From positions 1-64,000 of the forward strand of contig CAZSNP010000009.1 of NCBI GenBank assembly GCA_964608265.1: a stretch of DNA of 64,000 nt. The letters run 5' to 3'. Under the pieces are notes generated by a model, which was not told the DNA's origin, searched no databases, and saw nothing but the letters and a program-made list of their open reading frames with translations. This stretch comes from JANWXR01 sp964608265. GTDB taxonomy: Bacteria > Chloroflexota > Anaerolineae > Anaerolineales > UBA6663. Each line of letters begins with the position of its first letter. Within the stretch, counting starts at the first letter, position 1. The position numbers and the translations under genes are program-made. Positions 24,575-33,891 of the stretch are shown here, piece by piece.

Positions 24575-27500
24575 ATGTTGAGACACAACTACTCCGTGGC
24601 CATTGTTCTATGTGTGCTCGTTTGTGTAGCAGCTTTGAGTAATCTCGGCCCTGAGAAAGCCGAGGCCGACGGAGGGTTATTTCATGGGTTGTGGATATCT
24701 CAACAGCAGAACGCACCTGAACCGTTTCTCTATCCGCCTTTTTATGAAACGGCTGGCTTGGACAGTGTTTTCGATCATGAATACCCAAGATATGACAACG
24801 AAATTGACTGGGGCGGCAGTGTAACGGATGTCGTGCACTACAACGGTGAACGCGTCAATCGCGCTTACAGCGGGCACAATGGTATTGATTACGGCATGAC
24901 ATTCGAGCGCGTGCTTGCTGGAGCAAGTGGTGAAGTGGTTTCTGCAGATTGGGCTTCAGCACAGAACCATCGCTTTGGTTATGGGCTTCATGTGCGAATA
25001 AAGCACACGAATGATTTCTACACCATCTATGGACATCTGAGTTCGTTGGCAGTGACCACGGGAAATAATGTTGCCCAAAGCGAGGTCATCGGCGTGAGTG
25101 GTGACACCGGCGATTCCACTGGCCCTCATCTGCACTTTGAAGTGCGACGTGGCTCCGCCTCAGATCCTGATACTGCGGCTGATCCCTATGGCTGGATAGG
25201 AGACACCAACCCCAATCCGAATGCTATACGGATTGATCCTTGGCCAGCGCTCGGGCCGCCTCGTCCGACCAGTTACCAGCTCTGGTCGCAATTTCCTGCC
25301 GTCTCTCCGACCAACGTCTACACCTCCGGTCAGCCGCTGCCGCCACCGCCGCCGCCCAATGAGGCCACCAGCGTCATCATTGACGACCTCGACCCACATT
25401 TTCAAATCACGACCGGCGCTTGTGAGCAGGAGAGCGCCGGGTACGGCGGGCATCTGTATTACAGTTTCGCCCTCTCGCGCACCACGCCCACCTGCGCGGT
25501 GCGCTGGAGCATCCCCATTACTCACTCACGCGGCGGCCCGGGCAGCTATGAAGTCTATGCCTACATCCCAGACCGAAGAAGCGATACGCAATGGGCCACG
25601 TATCAAATTCAACATCAAGGCGTCACCAGTGAAGCGGTTATTGATCAGAGTCAAGTGAGCGATACATGGGTCTTTCTCGGCAAATATCGTTTCGATTGGG
25701 ACGCGAATGAATATGTGGCGCTGAGCAATAGCACTATCGAAACCGCCACCGTTCAAATTGCTTTCGACGCTCTCATGTTCGCGCCGGCCAGCGACGGCCC
25801 GCAGCCTACCGCCACACCCGGCCCGACACCCACCCCCGAGCCGGTCACAACCGTCATCAGCGCCACGCTGAATGATTTGAGCCGGCCTTCGTTTTTGGAC
25901 GCCAACGGACACACCAGCTCAGTGCTGGGCAGTCTGCAGGCGCTCACCGAAAGCGGGCGGCAGTTCTTCCGCTTCAATGCCACCGATGGCGACGTGGAGC
26001 GCGTGACCTTCTCGCCCAACAACAACGATCTCACACTGGGCAACACTGCCGATAACTCCTTCACGGTGGATATCGCCTTCCGCCCGACGGCGAATGCCAC
26101 GAATGAACGTGTGGTGGCGAATGCGCTGTGGGACAACGGAACGCAGAACCCGGCCCAATTGGCGGGCTGGAAGCTCGCGCTCAACAACGGCTCGCGCACC
26201 CTTGCGTTCAGCGTCTACAACTCCAGCTTCATCTCCACCACCGTGAGCGCCAATCTCAGCTACGATCCGGCCAACCCGCCGTGGATTCGTGTGAAAGCCA
26301 TCAAGGATGGTCAGCAGGACAGGCTGTATCTGTGCACGTTTGTTGGCGCAGGCGCGGCCCAGATGACACAGGGCGTGGCCTTTTCAACCGGCGTCAACTA
26401 TTGGCCGGGCACAACGGTTGATCTGGGCGCGGACTATCGGTCTCGCACCACTGATCCGTTGAATCCGAATAGCAGTTGGGTGGGCGATTTGGATGAATTC
26501 GCTTACAAGCGCGGCGCCGATTACGCGGGCGGCTGCACTGTTCCACCCACGCCGACGCCCACCCGCACCCTGACTCCGACCGCCACGCCCGTACCCGCCA
26601 CGCCCCTGCCAGCAGCCACTATCGTTCACTTGCCGATGAATGAAGGTTTTGGCACGCCGCTGGCGGACCGCGCGGGCAACCATCCGGTCACACCGGCCAA
26701 TATCACCGTAGTGCCGGGTACCCCCGGCAACGGCAACGCGCGCGCATTTCCGCAAGCTACCGACTTCAGCCGCATCACATTCGGCAGAAGCAACGACTAC
26801 TATCTGGCAGACTCCGCTGTCCGCTCGATGACAGTGGAATTGTGGTTTCGCTACACTGGGGCGCTGGGCCTGCCGGCGCAAACGATGGCAAATACCCTGG
26901 CGCAGGTCAATGGATTTTTTCGCGGCTGGGATCTGACCTATCACCCTGGCACAAAGACCGTCGCGTTCAACGTCTACACCGGAGGCACAGGCAATGCCGC
27001 TTCCGTCCCCATCGCCAGTGCCGCCGACGCAAGTCAATGGGTGCGCGTGCGCGCGATCAAGGATGGCGCGCGCGGTAAGCTGGTGCTGTGCACGGCGGTC
27101 AACGGCGCGAACTGGCGCGTGGCTGAAGCCAATTTCACCGGTGGCATTGACTACTTCCGTGTGACACCAGCGGCGACGAATAGCGGCACATCGCTCGACC
27201 TTGGCGCGGCCTATAACCCATACGGCCTCAACGCCAACTGGCACGGTGATCTGGATGAGTTCTTGTATACCAACCGGGCTGAGTACACTGACGACTGCCA
27301 GCCGATCCCCACGCCCACACCCACGCGCACCCCATCGCCCAGCCCAACGCCGGCGCCTCGCGATGTCGTAATTCCATGCCGTGAAAATGTAGCCGGTGGC
27401 ATTACGCAAATCCTGTCGCCGGCCAACGCCAATATCGCCTATACATTCACGTGCGACATCCCACCGGGGTCGTACACCTATACTGGCGGAAATCTACTCT

Positions 27501-28383
27501 GGGCTTACGCGATCGTGGCCCAGGGTTACACACCGTCGAATGATGTCGGGTATCACGGGGGCTGGCGGCCCTTCAATAGCACACTCAAGACTGGAAATGA
27601 CGGCTGGGCCATTTCCGCGGTGACCGGCTTTCCCGACGTCGCGGTCTATGGGTATCCAGAGGCGTGGCATGTGTGTCCCGGGGCCGCCGCCGGAAGCACT
27701 GTGACCTGCACGGTGTATCTCTACTATGATGCGCCCGGCTACGAAGTAACGGCGCGTATGTGGCTATATGCATGGGGTGTTCCAATTCCGCCAACGCCGA
27801 CCGCAACGAGCACGATCACGCAGACGCCCACCCGCACCGCCACACCAACAATCACTCGGACGCCTACTGCTACCTCGACGCGAACGGCCACACGTACTCC
27901 GACACGAACGCCGACACGTACCCCCACGCCCACCGCGACTCCAACACCGCGCCGCGTCTATTTGCCGCTCATCCNNNNNNNNNNNNNNNNNNNNNNNNNN
28001 NNNNNNNNNNNNNNNNNNNNNNNNNNNNNNNNNNNNNNNNNNNNNNNNNNNNNNNNNNNNNNNNNNNNNNNNNNACCCCCACGCCCACCGCGACTCCAAC
28101 ACCGCGCCGCGTCTATTTGCCGCTCATCCGCAAAAGTGGCAGTCAAGCCGCCGGCTACCCCGCGCCGGGCGCGCGGGCCTTGCCCCAGGATACACTCCCA
28201 CCGCCGCCGGCCACATCCCCGGCGGAGGGCTACCCCGGCGTCGCGACGGTCACACCGGCGAACGGCACAGCCGTTCGCTCCAGCGAAACGCCGAGCGTTT
28301 CGCCGCCCAGCCCCACCTCATCGCCCTCGCGCACGCTGACGAGCACACGCACGCCACGGCCAACGCGAACGCCGCGGCCGTAG
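24575..28383 (+). CDS. secreted M23 peptidase with LamG-like repeats
   Basis: The protein has a signal peptide (1-32) and an M23 (LytM) metallopeptidase domain with ligands HNGID (H101, D105) and HLHFE (H185, H187), expected to cut peptidoglycan cross-links. A golvesin-C-like domain (about 260-405), two related LamG/concanavalin-like domains (each ending in a GDLDEF pattern), another beta domain and a long Thr/Pro linker with VYLPLI follow. The 100-N gap shifts the frame, but both flanks are the same 55 bases. Collapsing one copy and the gap restores a single frame of 1217 residues ending at the TAG at 28381-28383. A GTG at 24563 is an alternative start; the ATG at 24575 has GGTGG 8 nt upstream. 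Confidence 0.8.
27975..28074. other. assembly gap (100 N) with identical 55-bp flanks
   Basis: The 55 bases before the gap (27920-27974) are identical to the 55 bases after it (28075-28129). This is what is left when two contigs sharing a k-mer overlap are joined with a fixed run of N. Removing 155 bases (gap plus one copy) restores the M23 peptidase frame, which supports an artefact rather than missing sequence. An uncollapsed tandem repeat in the Thr/Pro linker remains possible. Confidence 0.85.
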
Positions 28384-28390
28384 AAAACGT

Positions 28391-28425
28391 GTGGCCCGCA
28401 CAGTCGCATTGACTCTGCGGGCCAC
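28391..28425. terminator. hairpin between convergent genes
   Basis: GTGGCCCGCA (28391-28400) pairs with TGCGGGCCAC (28416-28425); after a C/C mismatch AGTC pairs with GACT around GCATT. It lies 8 bp after the M23 gene and 34 bp before the end of the convergent kinase gene. There is no T-run on either side, so its terminator role is inferred from position and stem strength. Confidence 0.55.
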
Positions 28426-28458
28426 ATGGATGTTGAACAGCGAGGCGAGTGCACGCCG

Positions 28459-31434
28459 CTAGGCCACAGTCGGCGCAACCGTGGCTGAAGCAAGGTCTGG
28501 GGCGGGGTGTGATTCGGCAGCTTCAAGGGGCAGGGAGAGGGTGAACACGCTGCCCTGGCCTTCGCCGGCGCTGTAGCCCGTCAGCGAGCCGCCCAGTAGA
28601 TTGGCCAGGCGATTCGCAATGCTGAGACCGAGCCCCGTGCCGCCATGGCGACGCGTGGAGCTGCCATCGGCCTGCACAAAGGGCTGAAACAAGCGTGGTT
28701 GTTTTTCGGCGGCGATGCCGATGCCGGTATCCTCAACCCTGATCTCGATCAGTTCAGCCATCGGGCACGACGTCGCAATCGTGACCGCGCCATGATCGGT
28801 GAACTTGATGGCATTGCCGACCAGGTTGAGCAATATCTGGCGCAGCCGGTCAGGGTCAGCCATCACCACCGGGTCGCCCTCCGGCGGCTGAACGGTCAGG
28901 GTCAGCCCTTTGGCCTCCGCCTGCGCGCGGCTCAGCGATTGGACTTCGGCCAGCGCCAGCCCGACGGAGACCGGTTGCACGATCATTTCCATCCGCCCGG
29001 CTTCGAGCTTGGCGATGTCGAGGATGTCGTTGACGATGTGCAGCAGATTGCGGGCCGAGGAATGGGCGGTGGCCACGAATTCGTGTTCCTCCTGCGGGCC
29101 CTCACACATGCCATCGAGCACCAGGCTGAGCGAGCCAAGGATGCCGGCCAGCGGCGTGCGCAACTCGTGCGAGGTATTGGCGAGGAACTCACTCTTGAGC
29201 TGGTTGGCCTCCTCAGCGACGCGGCGGGCCCGGGTGAGGTTCTCGAGCAAGCGCGCGTTATCGAGCGCCAGCGCTGCGCGTTCGGCAAACGTGCTGAGGA
29301 TGCGGCGCGTGCGCTCGTCGAAGGCCTCCGGTTCGGGGCTTTGCAAGTCGAGGACGCCGATGACGGTATCACCCGCTTTGAGCGGAATGACCAGTTCGGA
29401 CCGTGTGGCGGCGTTGTTCGCCACGTAGCGCGCATCACTGGTCACGTCGGGCGCGTACACCATTTCGCCGTGCTGAAAGGCCGCCACTGAAAGCCCGCTT
29501 CCATCCAGCAGCAGCGGCGCAGTGGTTGCTACCGTGAAGGTGCCGGCGCGGGCCATTCGGCTCAACTCGGTCTGCGCGTCGTCCACAATGAGCACACCGC
29601 AATCCGCCACCCCGAATTCGGTGGTGATGGTGTGAGCGATTTCTTCGGCCAGACGCTTGAGGCCGGCGCCGGTTTTGAGCAGCCCGCCGGACGCGCGATA
29701 GAGCGACGCCAGTTCCTCGGCCTGCTGGCGCAACGAGTCGTACAGGCGCATGTTTTCAATCGCCGGGGCGACCTGGCTGGCGATGGCGCTGAGCAGGTTG
29801 ATATCGGGCTGCGGGTAGAAGTCATCCGGATCGCGCCGGCCCAACAACCACACGCCCAGGGTTCGCGATTGTGTTTGTACCGGAATCGCCAGCCGCACCC
29901 AGTCGGTTGGCGTGAGCGGGGCCACATCCAAATCGGCGGCGGGCTGGCGGTATCGCTTTGGGTCGGCCAGCAACAGATTCAACTGCCGGCGCGTGCCGGT
30001 GCCGGCGACCTCCTCGGGTGTGAGGTCGCGGGTGTACACGGCCAGCCCATCGGTCGCGCCCTCGAGAAGAAACAATGCCGATTGCTGGATGAGGAGGCTC
30101 GGGGCCACGTCGTCGGCCAGCAGGCGGACGAGCGCATCGCGATCCCGCGCGGCGGGGATCTTGCCGGCCAGCACGCGCAGGATCTCTTCCGGGTTGTGGC
30201 GGCTGCCGTAGGCGACCCAACTGACCACGCGCTGGAAGCGGGCATAAGCCGCCGGCGCTGCCAGAATGAAAACCGCCGAAAGGATGATAAGCGGCACCGA
30301 CACCATGTCAGCCGGCAGGTTGAGCAGGTAGCTGACAATGAACAGGGCCAACATAAAGCCGGTGAGGTAGATCAGGGCGAAGCTGTAGAAGCTGAGCAGC
30401 CGGTTGGCGCGGAACTCCAGCGCGCCCAGGCTGCGCTTGTAGGCGGCGTAGGAATAAAAGATGGGCAGGGCGGGCAGGGTGATCGCGAACAATATCACGG
30501 TCAGCCCCTCGGCGACGCGCAGGCCCAGCAAAGCCGGGATGGCCCAGGTGAGGATGCCGGGCAGAAACGACAGGCCGATGCCCGAGAGCATGAGGATGGA
30601 GGCCAGCCGCTCTGAGGCAGCGGGCCGGCGCAACAATCTGAAGAACAATATGCCCAGGCTGCCCAGCGTGGCGAAGATGATGCTGAGCAACGATAAGTTG
30701 GCCGGCAACAGATGAGCGACATCCAGAGCAATGAGGACAAACGTGCCGCCGTAAAGGCTCTGAATGAAACCTCCGCGCCGGGCTTTAACCAGCGGCGTAG
30801 GAACCTGAACATGCAGGCTCAAGAACACTGGAAGGAAGAGCCATGAAGCGAGCTTGTAGACGAGGGTTATGCCCGCCACGCCCGAGGTGGAAAACAGACC
30901 AGTGGCCAGCCAGATGGCGATTAGGTAGTAATACGTGACGAGCACTCGCCAGCGTCCATCGCGCGGCCTGAGGAAGAGTAAGGCAATCGAGCCGGCCAGC
31001 CAGAAGGGGGCGAATAGCCACAGGCTGAACGCGCTCTCAAACTGAAAAGTTGAACGCTCCGGTGGCATACGCCAGTAGATCGTCCTGACATTGCCCAGAT
31101 CGCTGATGGTGATCGGCACAACGTCGCCTGGCTGATACCCATCGAACGGCACGGCCAGATAATTGCCCGCAAACTCCGTGTAGCTCAGACCGCCAATGCT
31201 GATGATCTGGTCACCGACCTGAAGGCTCGCTTGATTCTCGCGACACCAATCAAACGATGTATCGCAGGGTTCTATTGTATAAACAACCCAATTGCCGTCG
31301 AAGCCGAAACGAGGGTTAGCTGCAAGCACCATACCGACGTAAGTGTAGAACACGCAGACGGTCAGTATGGCCAGCGCAATCAGCACCAGAGGCGCATCCC
31401 CCAGTCGTGCCCACAATCTCGAAGGACGTTTCAC
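28459..31434 (-). CDS. ComP-like polytopic histidine kinase with PDZ-like loop
   Basis: This is a 991-residue membrane sensor kinase. TM1 (about 14-36) is followed by an extracytoplasmic PDZ-like domain (QVGDQIISIGG, about 65-125) and then by about nine more membrane helices (132-395). ComP, the pheromone receptor of Bacillus, has this layout. The cytoplasmic part has two GAF domains (about 430-575 and 590-735), HisKA with H756 (SHELRTPL) and an intact catalytic domain (LNLVGNAIKF, DTGIGI, GGTGLGLS). ComP itself has a HisKA_3 core and no GAF, so only the sensing half is alike. The GTG start overlaps the stop of the prenyl-synthase gene (GTGA), linking the two. Confidence 0.8.
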   Translation of the reverse strand: MKRPSRLWARLGDAPLVLIALAILTVCVFYTYVGMVLAANPRFGFDGNWVVYTIEPCDTSFDWCRENQASLQVGDQIISIGGLSYTEFAGNYLAVPFDGYQPGDVVPITISDLGNVRTIYWRMPPERSTFQFESAFSLWLFAPFWLAGSIALLFLRPRDGRWRVLVTYYYLIAIWLATGLFSTSGVAGITLVYKLASWLFLPVFLSLHVQVPTPLVKARRGGFIQSLYGGTFVLIALDVAHLLPANLSLLSIIFATLGSLGILFFRLLRRPAASERLASILMLSGIGLSFLPGILTWAIPALLGLRVAEGLTVILFAITLPALPIFYSYAAYKRSLGALEFRANRLLSFYSFALIYLTGFMLALFIVSYLLNLPADMVSVPLIILSAVFILAAPAAYARFQRVVSWVAYGSRHNPEEILRVLAGKIPAARDRDALVRLLADDVAPSLLIQQSALFLLEGATDGLAVYTRDLTPEEVAGTGTRRQLNLLLADPKRYRQPAADLDVAPLTPTDWVRLAIPVQTQSRTLGVWLLGRRDPDDFYPQPDINLLSAIASQVAPAIENMRLYDSLRQQAEELASLYRASGGLLKTGAGLKRLAEEIAHTITTEFGVADCGVLIVDDAQTELSRMARAGTFTVATTAPLLLDGSGLSVAAFQHGEMVYAPDVTSDARYVANNAATRSELVIPLKAGDTVIGVLDLQSPEPEAFDERTRRILSTFAERAALALDNARLLENLTRARRVAEEANQLKSEFLANTSHELRTPLAGILGSLSLVLDGMCEGPQEEHEFVATAHSSARNLLHIVNDILDIAKLEAGRMEMIVQPVSVGLALAEVQSLSRAQAEAKGLTLTVQPPEGDPVVMADPDRLRQILLNLVGNAIKFTDHGAVTIATSCPMAELIEIRVEDTGIGIAAEKQPRLFQPFVQADGSSTRRHGGTGLGLSIANRLANLLGGSLTGYSAGEGQGSVFTLSLPLEAAESHPAPDLASATVAPTVA

Positions 31435-32387
31435 GCAGCAACCTCAAGCAGCTCCGGCGGGACCTTTGCGCCGTTGGTCTGCAACAGATGGAGCAGAGGC
31501 AGGGTGTGATCGGTCAGCACTTTCGTCAATGGCGCGGGGCTAGGCAAAGAAAGGCGATGGAGCCAGGCGCGGGCTTCGCGATGCCGCAGCAATAACTGAT
31601 AGCCGCAGTAACTTACGGCGCCCGATTGAATCAGGATTTGGTGCGCTTGCCGAAGCACGGCCGGGTCATCTATTTGCGGCAACAGGCTCTCGAGTTGCGC
31701 GCGCTGTGGGTGATCAGCCGTCCGTGCATATAACACCAGCAAGTTGTTGCGCCCCTCCTTCCAATCCGGGTTGGCGGGGCTTTCAAAGGCATCCACTAAA
31801 TCGTCGTGCAACTGGATGATCTCACCCAGCAGGATGCCGACATCGCGCAGCCCGCCCGCGACATCCGGCGACGCGCCGCCCAACAACGCGCCGACCTCAA
31901 GTGCAGCGCCGTAAAAGGGTGTGCTCTTGGCGCGGATAACCTTCCAGTAGTTCGTCTCGCCCTTGAGATTCTGTACGTCCAGTTCCTGGCCCAGAGAGGT
32001 GGCGTGCGCGGCCCAGGCCAGGCTGGCGCTGGCGGCGTTCTTTTGAATGGCTGGCACAGGCGCTTGGCCAACTAGTCGGAAGGCTGCGGCCTGAAAAGCC
32101 AGCGCCAGGTTGGAGGCCCGGCCCGCGCCGAGGGTGTGATATTCACCGCGCGGGTCGTTGTCGAGGATGTCGTCTACCAGGATGATGCTGATCTGCAGGC
32201 AGGCGATGGCCGCGCAGCCCGCAACCGCTTGCGCTTCATGGCCGCCGACAGCGAGACAAGCAAGACGCGGCAGATCCCAATCCAGACGTGGCTCGGCCCC
32301 GGTGCGCGCAAACACGCCGGCCATCTCAGGCCACTCGGCAGCTTCCGGCAGTGTAGTGAGTTCTGATTGCAATCGTTCAGCGTTCAT
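31431..32387 (-). CDS. ComQ-like isoprenyl diphosphate synthase-family protein
   Basis: This 318-residue trans-isoprenyl diphosphate synthase-fold protein has both Asp-rich motifs, DDILD (72-76) and DDLVD (195-199), a GQELD motif (about 133-137) and a KSTPFYGAAL stretch. In ComQ the same fold isoprenylates a Trp of the ComX peptide. Here the gene lies between an ORF for a 54-residue Trp-ending peptide and a ComP-like receptor kinase, which favours the ComQ reading over quinone or carotenoid synthesis. The ATG at 32387 is chosen because the helical fold begins there. Chain length and acceptor cannot be told from sequence. Confidence 0.75.
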   Translation of the reverse strand: MNAERLQSELTTLPEAAEWPEMAGVFARTGAEPRLDWDLPRLACLAVGGHEAQAVAGCAAIACLQISIILVDDILDNDPRGEYHTLGAGRASNLALAFQAAAFRLVGQAPVPAIQKNAASASLAWAAHATSLGQELDVQNLKGETNYWKVIRAKSTPFYGAALEVGALLGGASPDVAGGLRDVGILLGEIIQLHDDLVDAFESPANPDWKEGRNNLLVLYARTADHPQRAQLESLLPQIDDPAVLRQAHQILIQSGAVSYCGYQLLLRHREARAWLHRLSLPSPAPLTKVLTDHTLPLLHLLQTNGAKVPPELLEVAA

Positions 32388-32411
32388 GATGTTGTGATGG
32401 TGTCGGCAGGC

Positions 32412-32436
32412 GCGACGCACTTCGAAAGTGCGTCGC
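32412..32436. repeat. 10-bp perfect hairpin between comX-like and comQ-like genes
   Basis: GCGACGCACT and AGTGCGTCGC pair perfectly around TCGAA, 25 bp upstream of the comQ-like start. A second stem (GCTC, AGCC / GGCT, GAGC) lies at about 32473-32495. They could set the ratio of peptide to enzyme by RNA processing or partial termination. A related GACGCGC/GCGCGTC hairpin lies in the cheW leader. Confidence 0.5.
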
Positions 32437-32537
32437 ACCGGTATGTGGAATCAAAAATGCCCATCGCATGCAGCTCGAAAGCCACAGGCTATGAGCATTT
32501 ACTGGATTAGGCCAGTCTAAAGTTGGCGAAGCGCTTT

Positions 32538-32702
32538 CTACCGCCAGCCGCTCCACGAAGCGCGCATGATTTTTCCCAGTTCCTCGATTTCCTCGGGCTT
32601 CTGGATGTTCATGAGCTTGCGGAGCGCGGCGAGGACGGAATTCTCCTGCTCCTGATCGGCCATCAACGCGTGGAAGGCCTCGATGGTCATACTCGTATTC
32701 AT
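32538..32702 (-). CDS. ComX-like pheromone precursor candidate (54 aa)
   Basis: The ORF has a strong ribosome binding site (AAGGAG, 9 nt before ATG). The product is a 54-residue peptide with no signal sequence, an amphipathic helical body (VLAALRKLMNIQKPEEIEEL) and a C-terminus RASWSGWR with Trp at positions -5 and -2. ComX precursors are similar: about 55 residues, no classical signal, and a Trp near the C-terminus that ComQ prenylates. It is the first gene before the ComQ-like and ComP-like genes and sits behind a repeated-box promoter. I infer a peptide signal; similarity to ComX is in architecture, not in clear sequence identity. Confidence 0.65.
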   Translation of the reverse strand: MNTSMTIEAFHALMADQEQENSVLAALRKLMNIQKPEEIEELGKIMRASWSGWR

Positions 32703-32833
32703 TTGCGTCGTCTCCTTTTTCCCTGACCGATGAGGAAGTACAGAGACGCCACTCACCCCCGCGGCCGTCGGCGGGAATGGCCTCCCAGCCCGGCCTTCCA
32801 CCTCGGTCACACAGCAGAAGCCGGGCCAAGACA

Positions 32834-32888
32834 ATAGTACCGACACACCCCACCAAGGTCTGTAAAAGGTGCATAAAGACTATTTAAC
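32834..32888 (-). promoter_or_regulatory. repeated-box promoter for the comX-like operon
   Basis: Plus-strand boxes TAAA (32863), TAAA (32874) and TAAC (32885) are 11 bp apart; no fourth box is seen. The coding-strand proximal box TTTACA (32861-32866) is followed after 21 bp by TACTAT (32834-32839). The transcript would have a leader of about 125 nt before the peptide ORF. Confidence 0.7.
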
Positions 32889-32949
32889 TCAACGTGCAGC
32901 AGGTTTGATCGTCTTCGATTGACTTGTAAAACTCCTGCACATCGGCATG

Positions 32950-33387
32950 CTAAATCCTGGACACTCGATCGCCGGCGCGCCGACCCGCCGGGCGGTTTGC
33001 GAGCATGGCATTGACCTGGTCAACGAGGGTTCTGGGTTCGACGAAGGGCTTGGCGATGTAGCCATCGGCGCCGCAGGCCTGGCGGAGCCGTTCCGCATCT
33101 CCGGGCTGGGCATGGGCCGTGGCCAAAAGGATTGGTATGGCTTGGGTGGCTGGGTCGCTCTTCAGCAGCCGCGTCAATGCCAGTCCATCCAGAAAGCGAC
33201 CTTCGTACTGGCTGTTGCTCAGCGACACATCCATGACGATCAACTGCACCGCGCCCGACCGGGCCAGGGATAGCACGCGGGCCACGTCCTCGGTAATCGA
33301 AACGCTGAAGCCGCCGATCTTTGTCAACGTCTTGCGCACGATCACTTGAATAGCAGGATCGTCTTCGATGACTAATATATGGATCAC
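32950..33387 (-). CDS. single-domain response regulator
   Basis: This 145-residue receiver has LVIEDD at the N-terminus, phospho-acceptor Asp in LIVMDVSLSNSQYEG and AKPFVEPRTL near residue 116. The loop after the acceptor Asp is longer than usual (SNSQYEGRFLDG). The C-terminus is an Arg-rich tail. It starts with GTG. It is the last gene of the cheW-kinase-receiver operon and lies just upstream of the comX-like promoter. No output domain is present. Confidence 0.88.
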   Translation of the reverse strand: MIHILVIEDDPAIQVIVRKTLTKIGGFSVSITEDVARVLSLARSGAVQLIVMDVSLSNSQYEGRFLDGLALTRLLKSDPATQAIPILLATAHAQPGDAERLRQACGADGYIAKPFVEPRTLVDQVNAMLANRPAGRRAGDRVSRI

Positions 33388-33620
33388 GGCCTGCGCGCTC
33401 GCTGCTACCCTCCGGGCACAAGGGTTATATAAACAATTCTAGGCCGGTTGTGGGCGCCGGGCGGGGCGTGATGGTTGGCTGGTACTAACCGAACTCCGGC
33501 GACGCCAAGCGAAACAAGCGCGGCCCCGACGGGGGGAGGCCGCTCACCTTCGACCACAGCGGCACTTAACGCACGGGCCGCCCCCGTCGCCGCGGGCAGC
33601 GCGCGGCGAGACGCCTGAGG

Positions 33621-33854
33621 TCAGTGTACGGGGGCGCCAGGGGCGCTGGGGAGGGTGCTCAAAAATGCCTCGAAGGCGACCGGTTTCGCCGCAGACGTAA
33701 GCGCGCCCAGCCGACCGGCCTCCAGCATCTCGCCCTGGCCGGCCTGCCCGGTGAACATGAAGACGGGTAAGGCCGGGTTCAGGCGCCGAATGATCTGCAG
33801 GGCGTTGAGGCCATCGAGTTTCGGCATGCGACAAACCATCAAGATACGCGGCAT
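33621..33854 (-). pseudogene. truncated receiver domain (internal deletion)
   Basis: The ORF starts MPRILMV, as many receivers do, but jumps directly to CRMPKLDGLNALQIIRRLNP, the part that normally follows the phospho-acceptor Asp. The stretch containing the acidic pair, the first helix and the acceptor Asp is missing, and Cys stands where the Asp would be. The rest of the fold (FMFTGQAGQ, AAKPV) remains. The GGAGG ribosome binding site 7 bp before the ATG is intact, so this looks like a clean in-frame deletion of about 45 codons. It may still be translated, but it cannot be phosphorylated in the usual way. Confidence 0.65.
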
Positions 33855-33891
33855 AGCACCTCCACACAAGAGTCGCGGCGAGCTGGCCCCA

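Noticed and set aside
27920..28129. True tandem duplication around the N gap
   Set aside because: Identical length flanks on both sides of exactly 100 N and frame restoration on collapse fit a contig-overlap artefact better.
31431..32387. Ordinary polyprenyl synthase of quinone or carotenoid biosynthesis
   Set aside because: Not excluded, but no biosynthesis genes are near, and the flanking Trp-ending peptide and receptor kinase match the comQXP order.
33388..33620. Possible gene or box promoter between the receiver genes
   Set aside because: A single TATAAA-like word (33428-33433) has neither the 11-bp partners nor a TAnnnT element at the right distance, and no ORF is supported.
33544..33867. 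107-codon minus-strand ORF overlapping the truncated receiver
   Set aside because: Out-of-frame shadow of the receiver remnant, with Arg/Gly-rich text and no domain.
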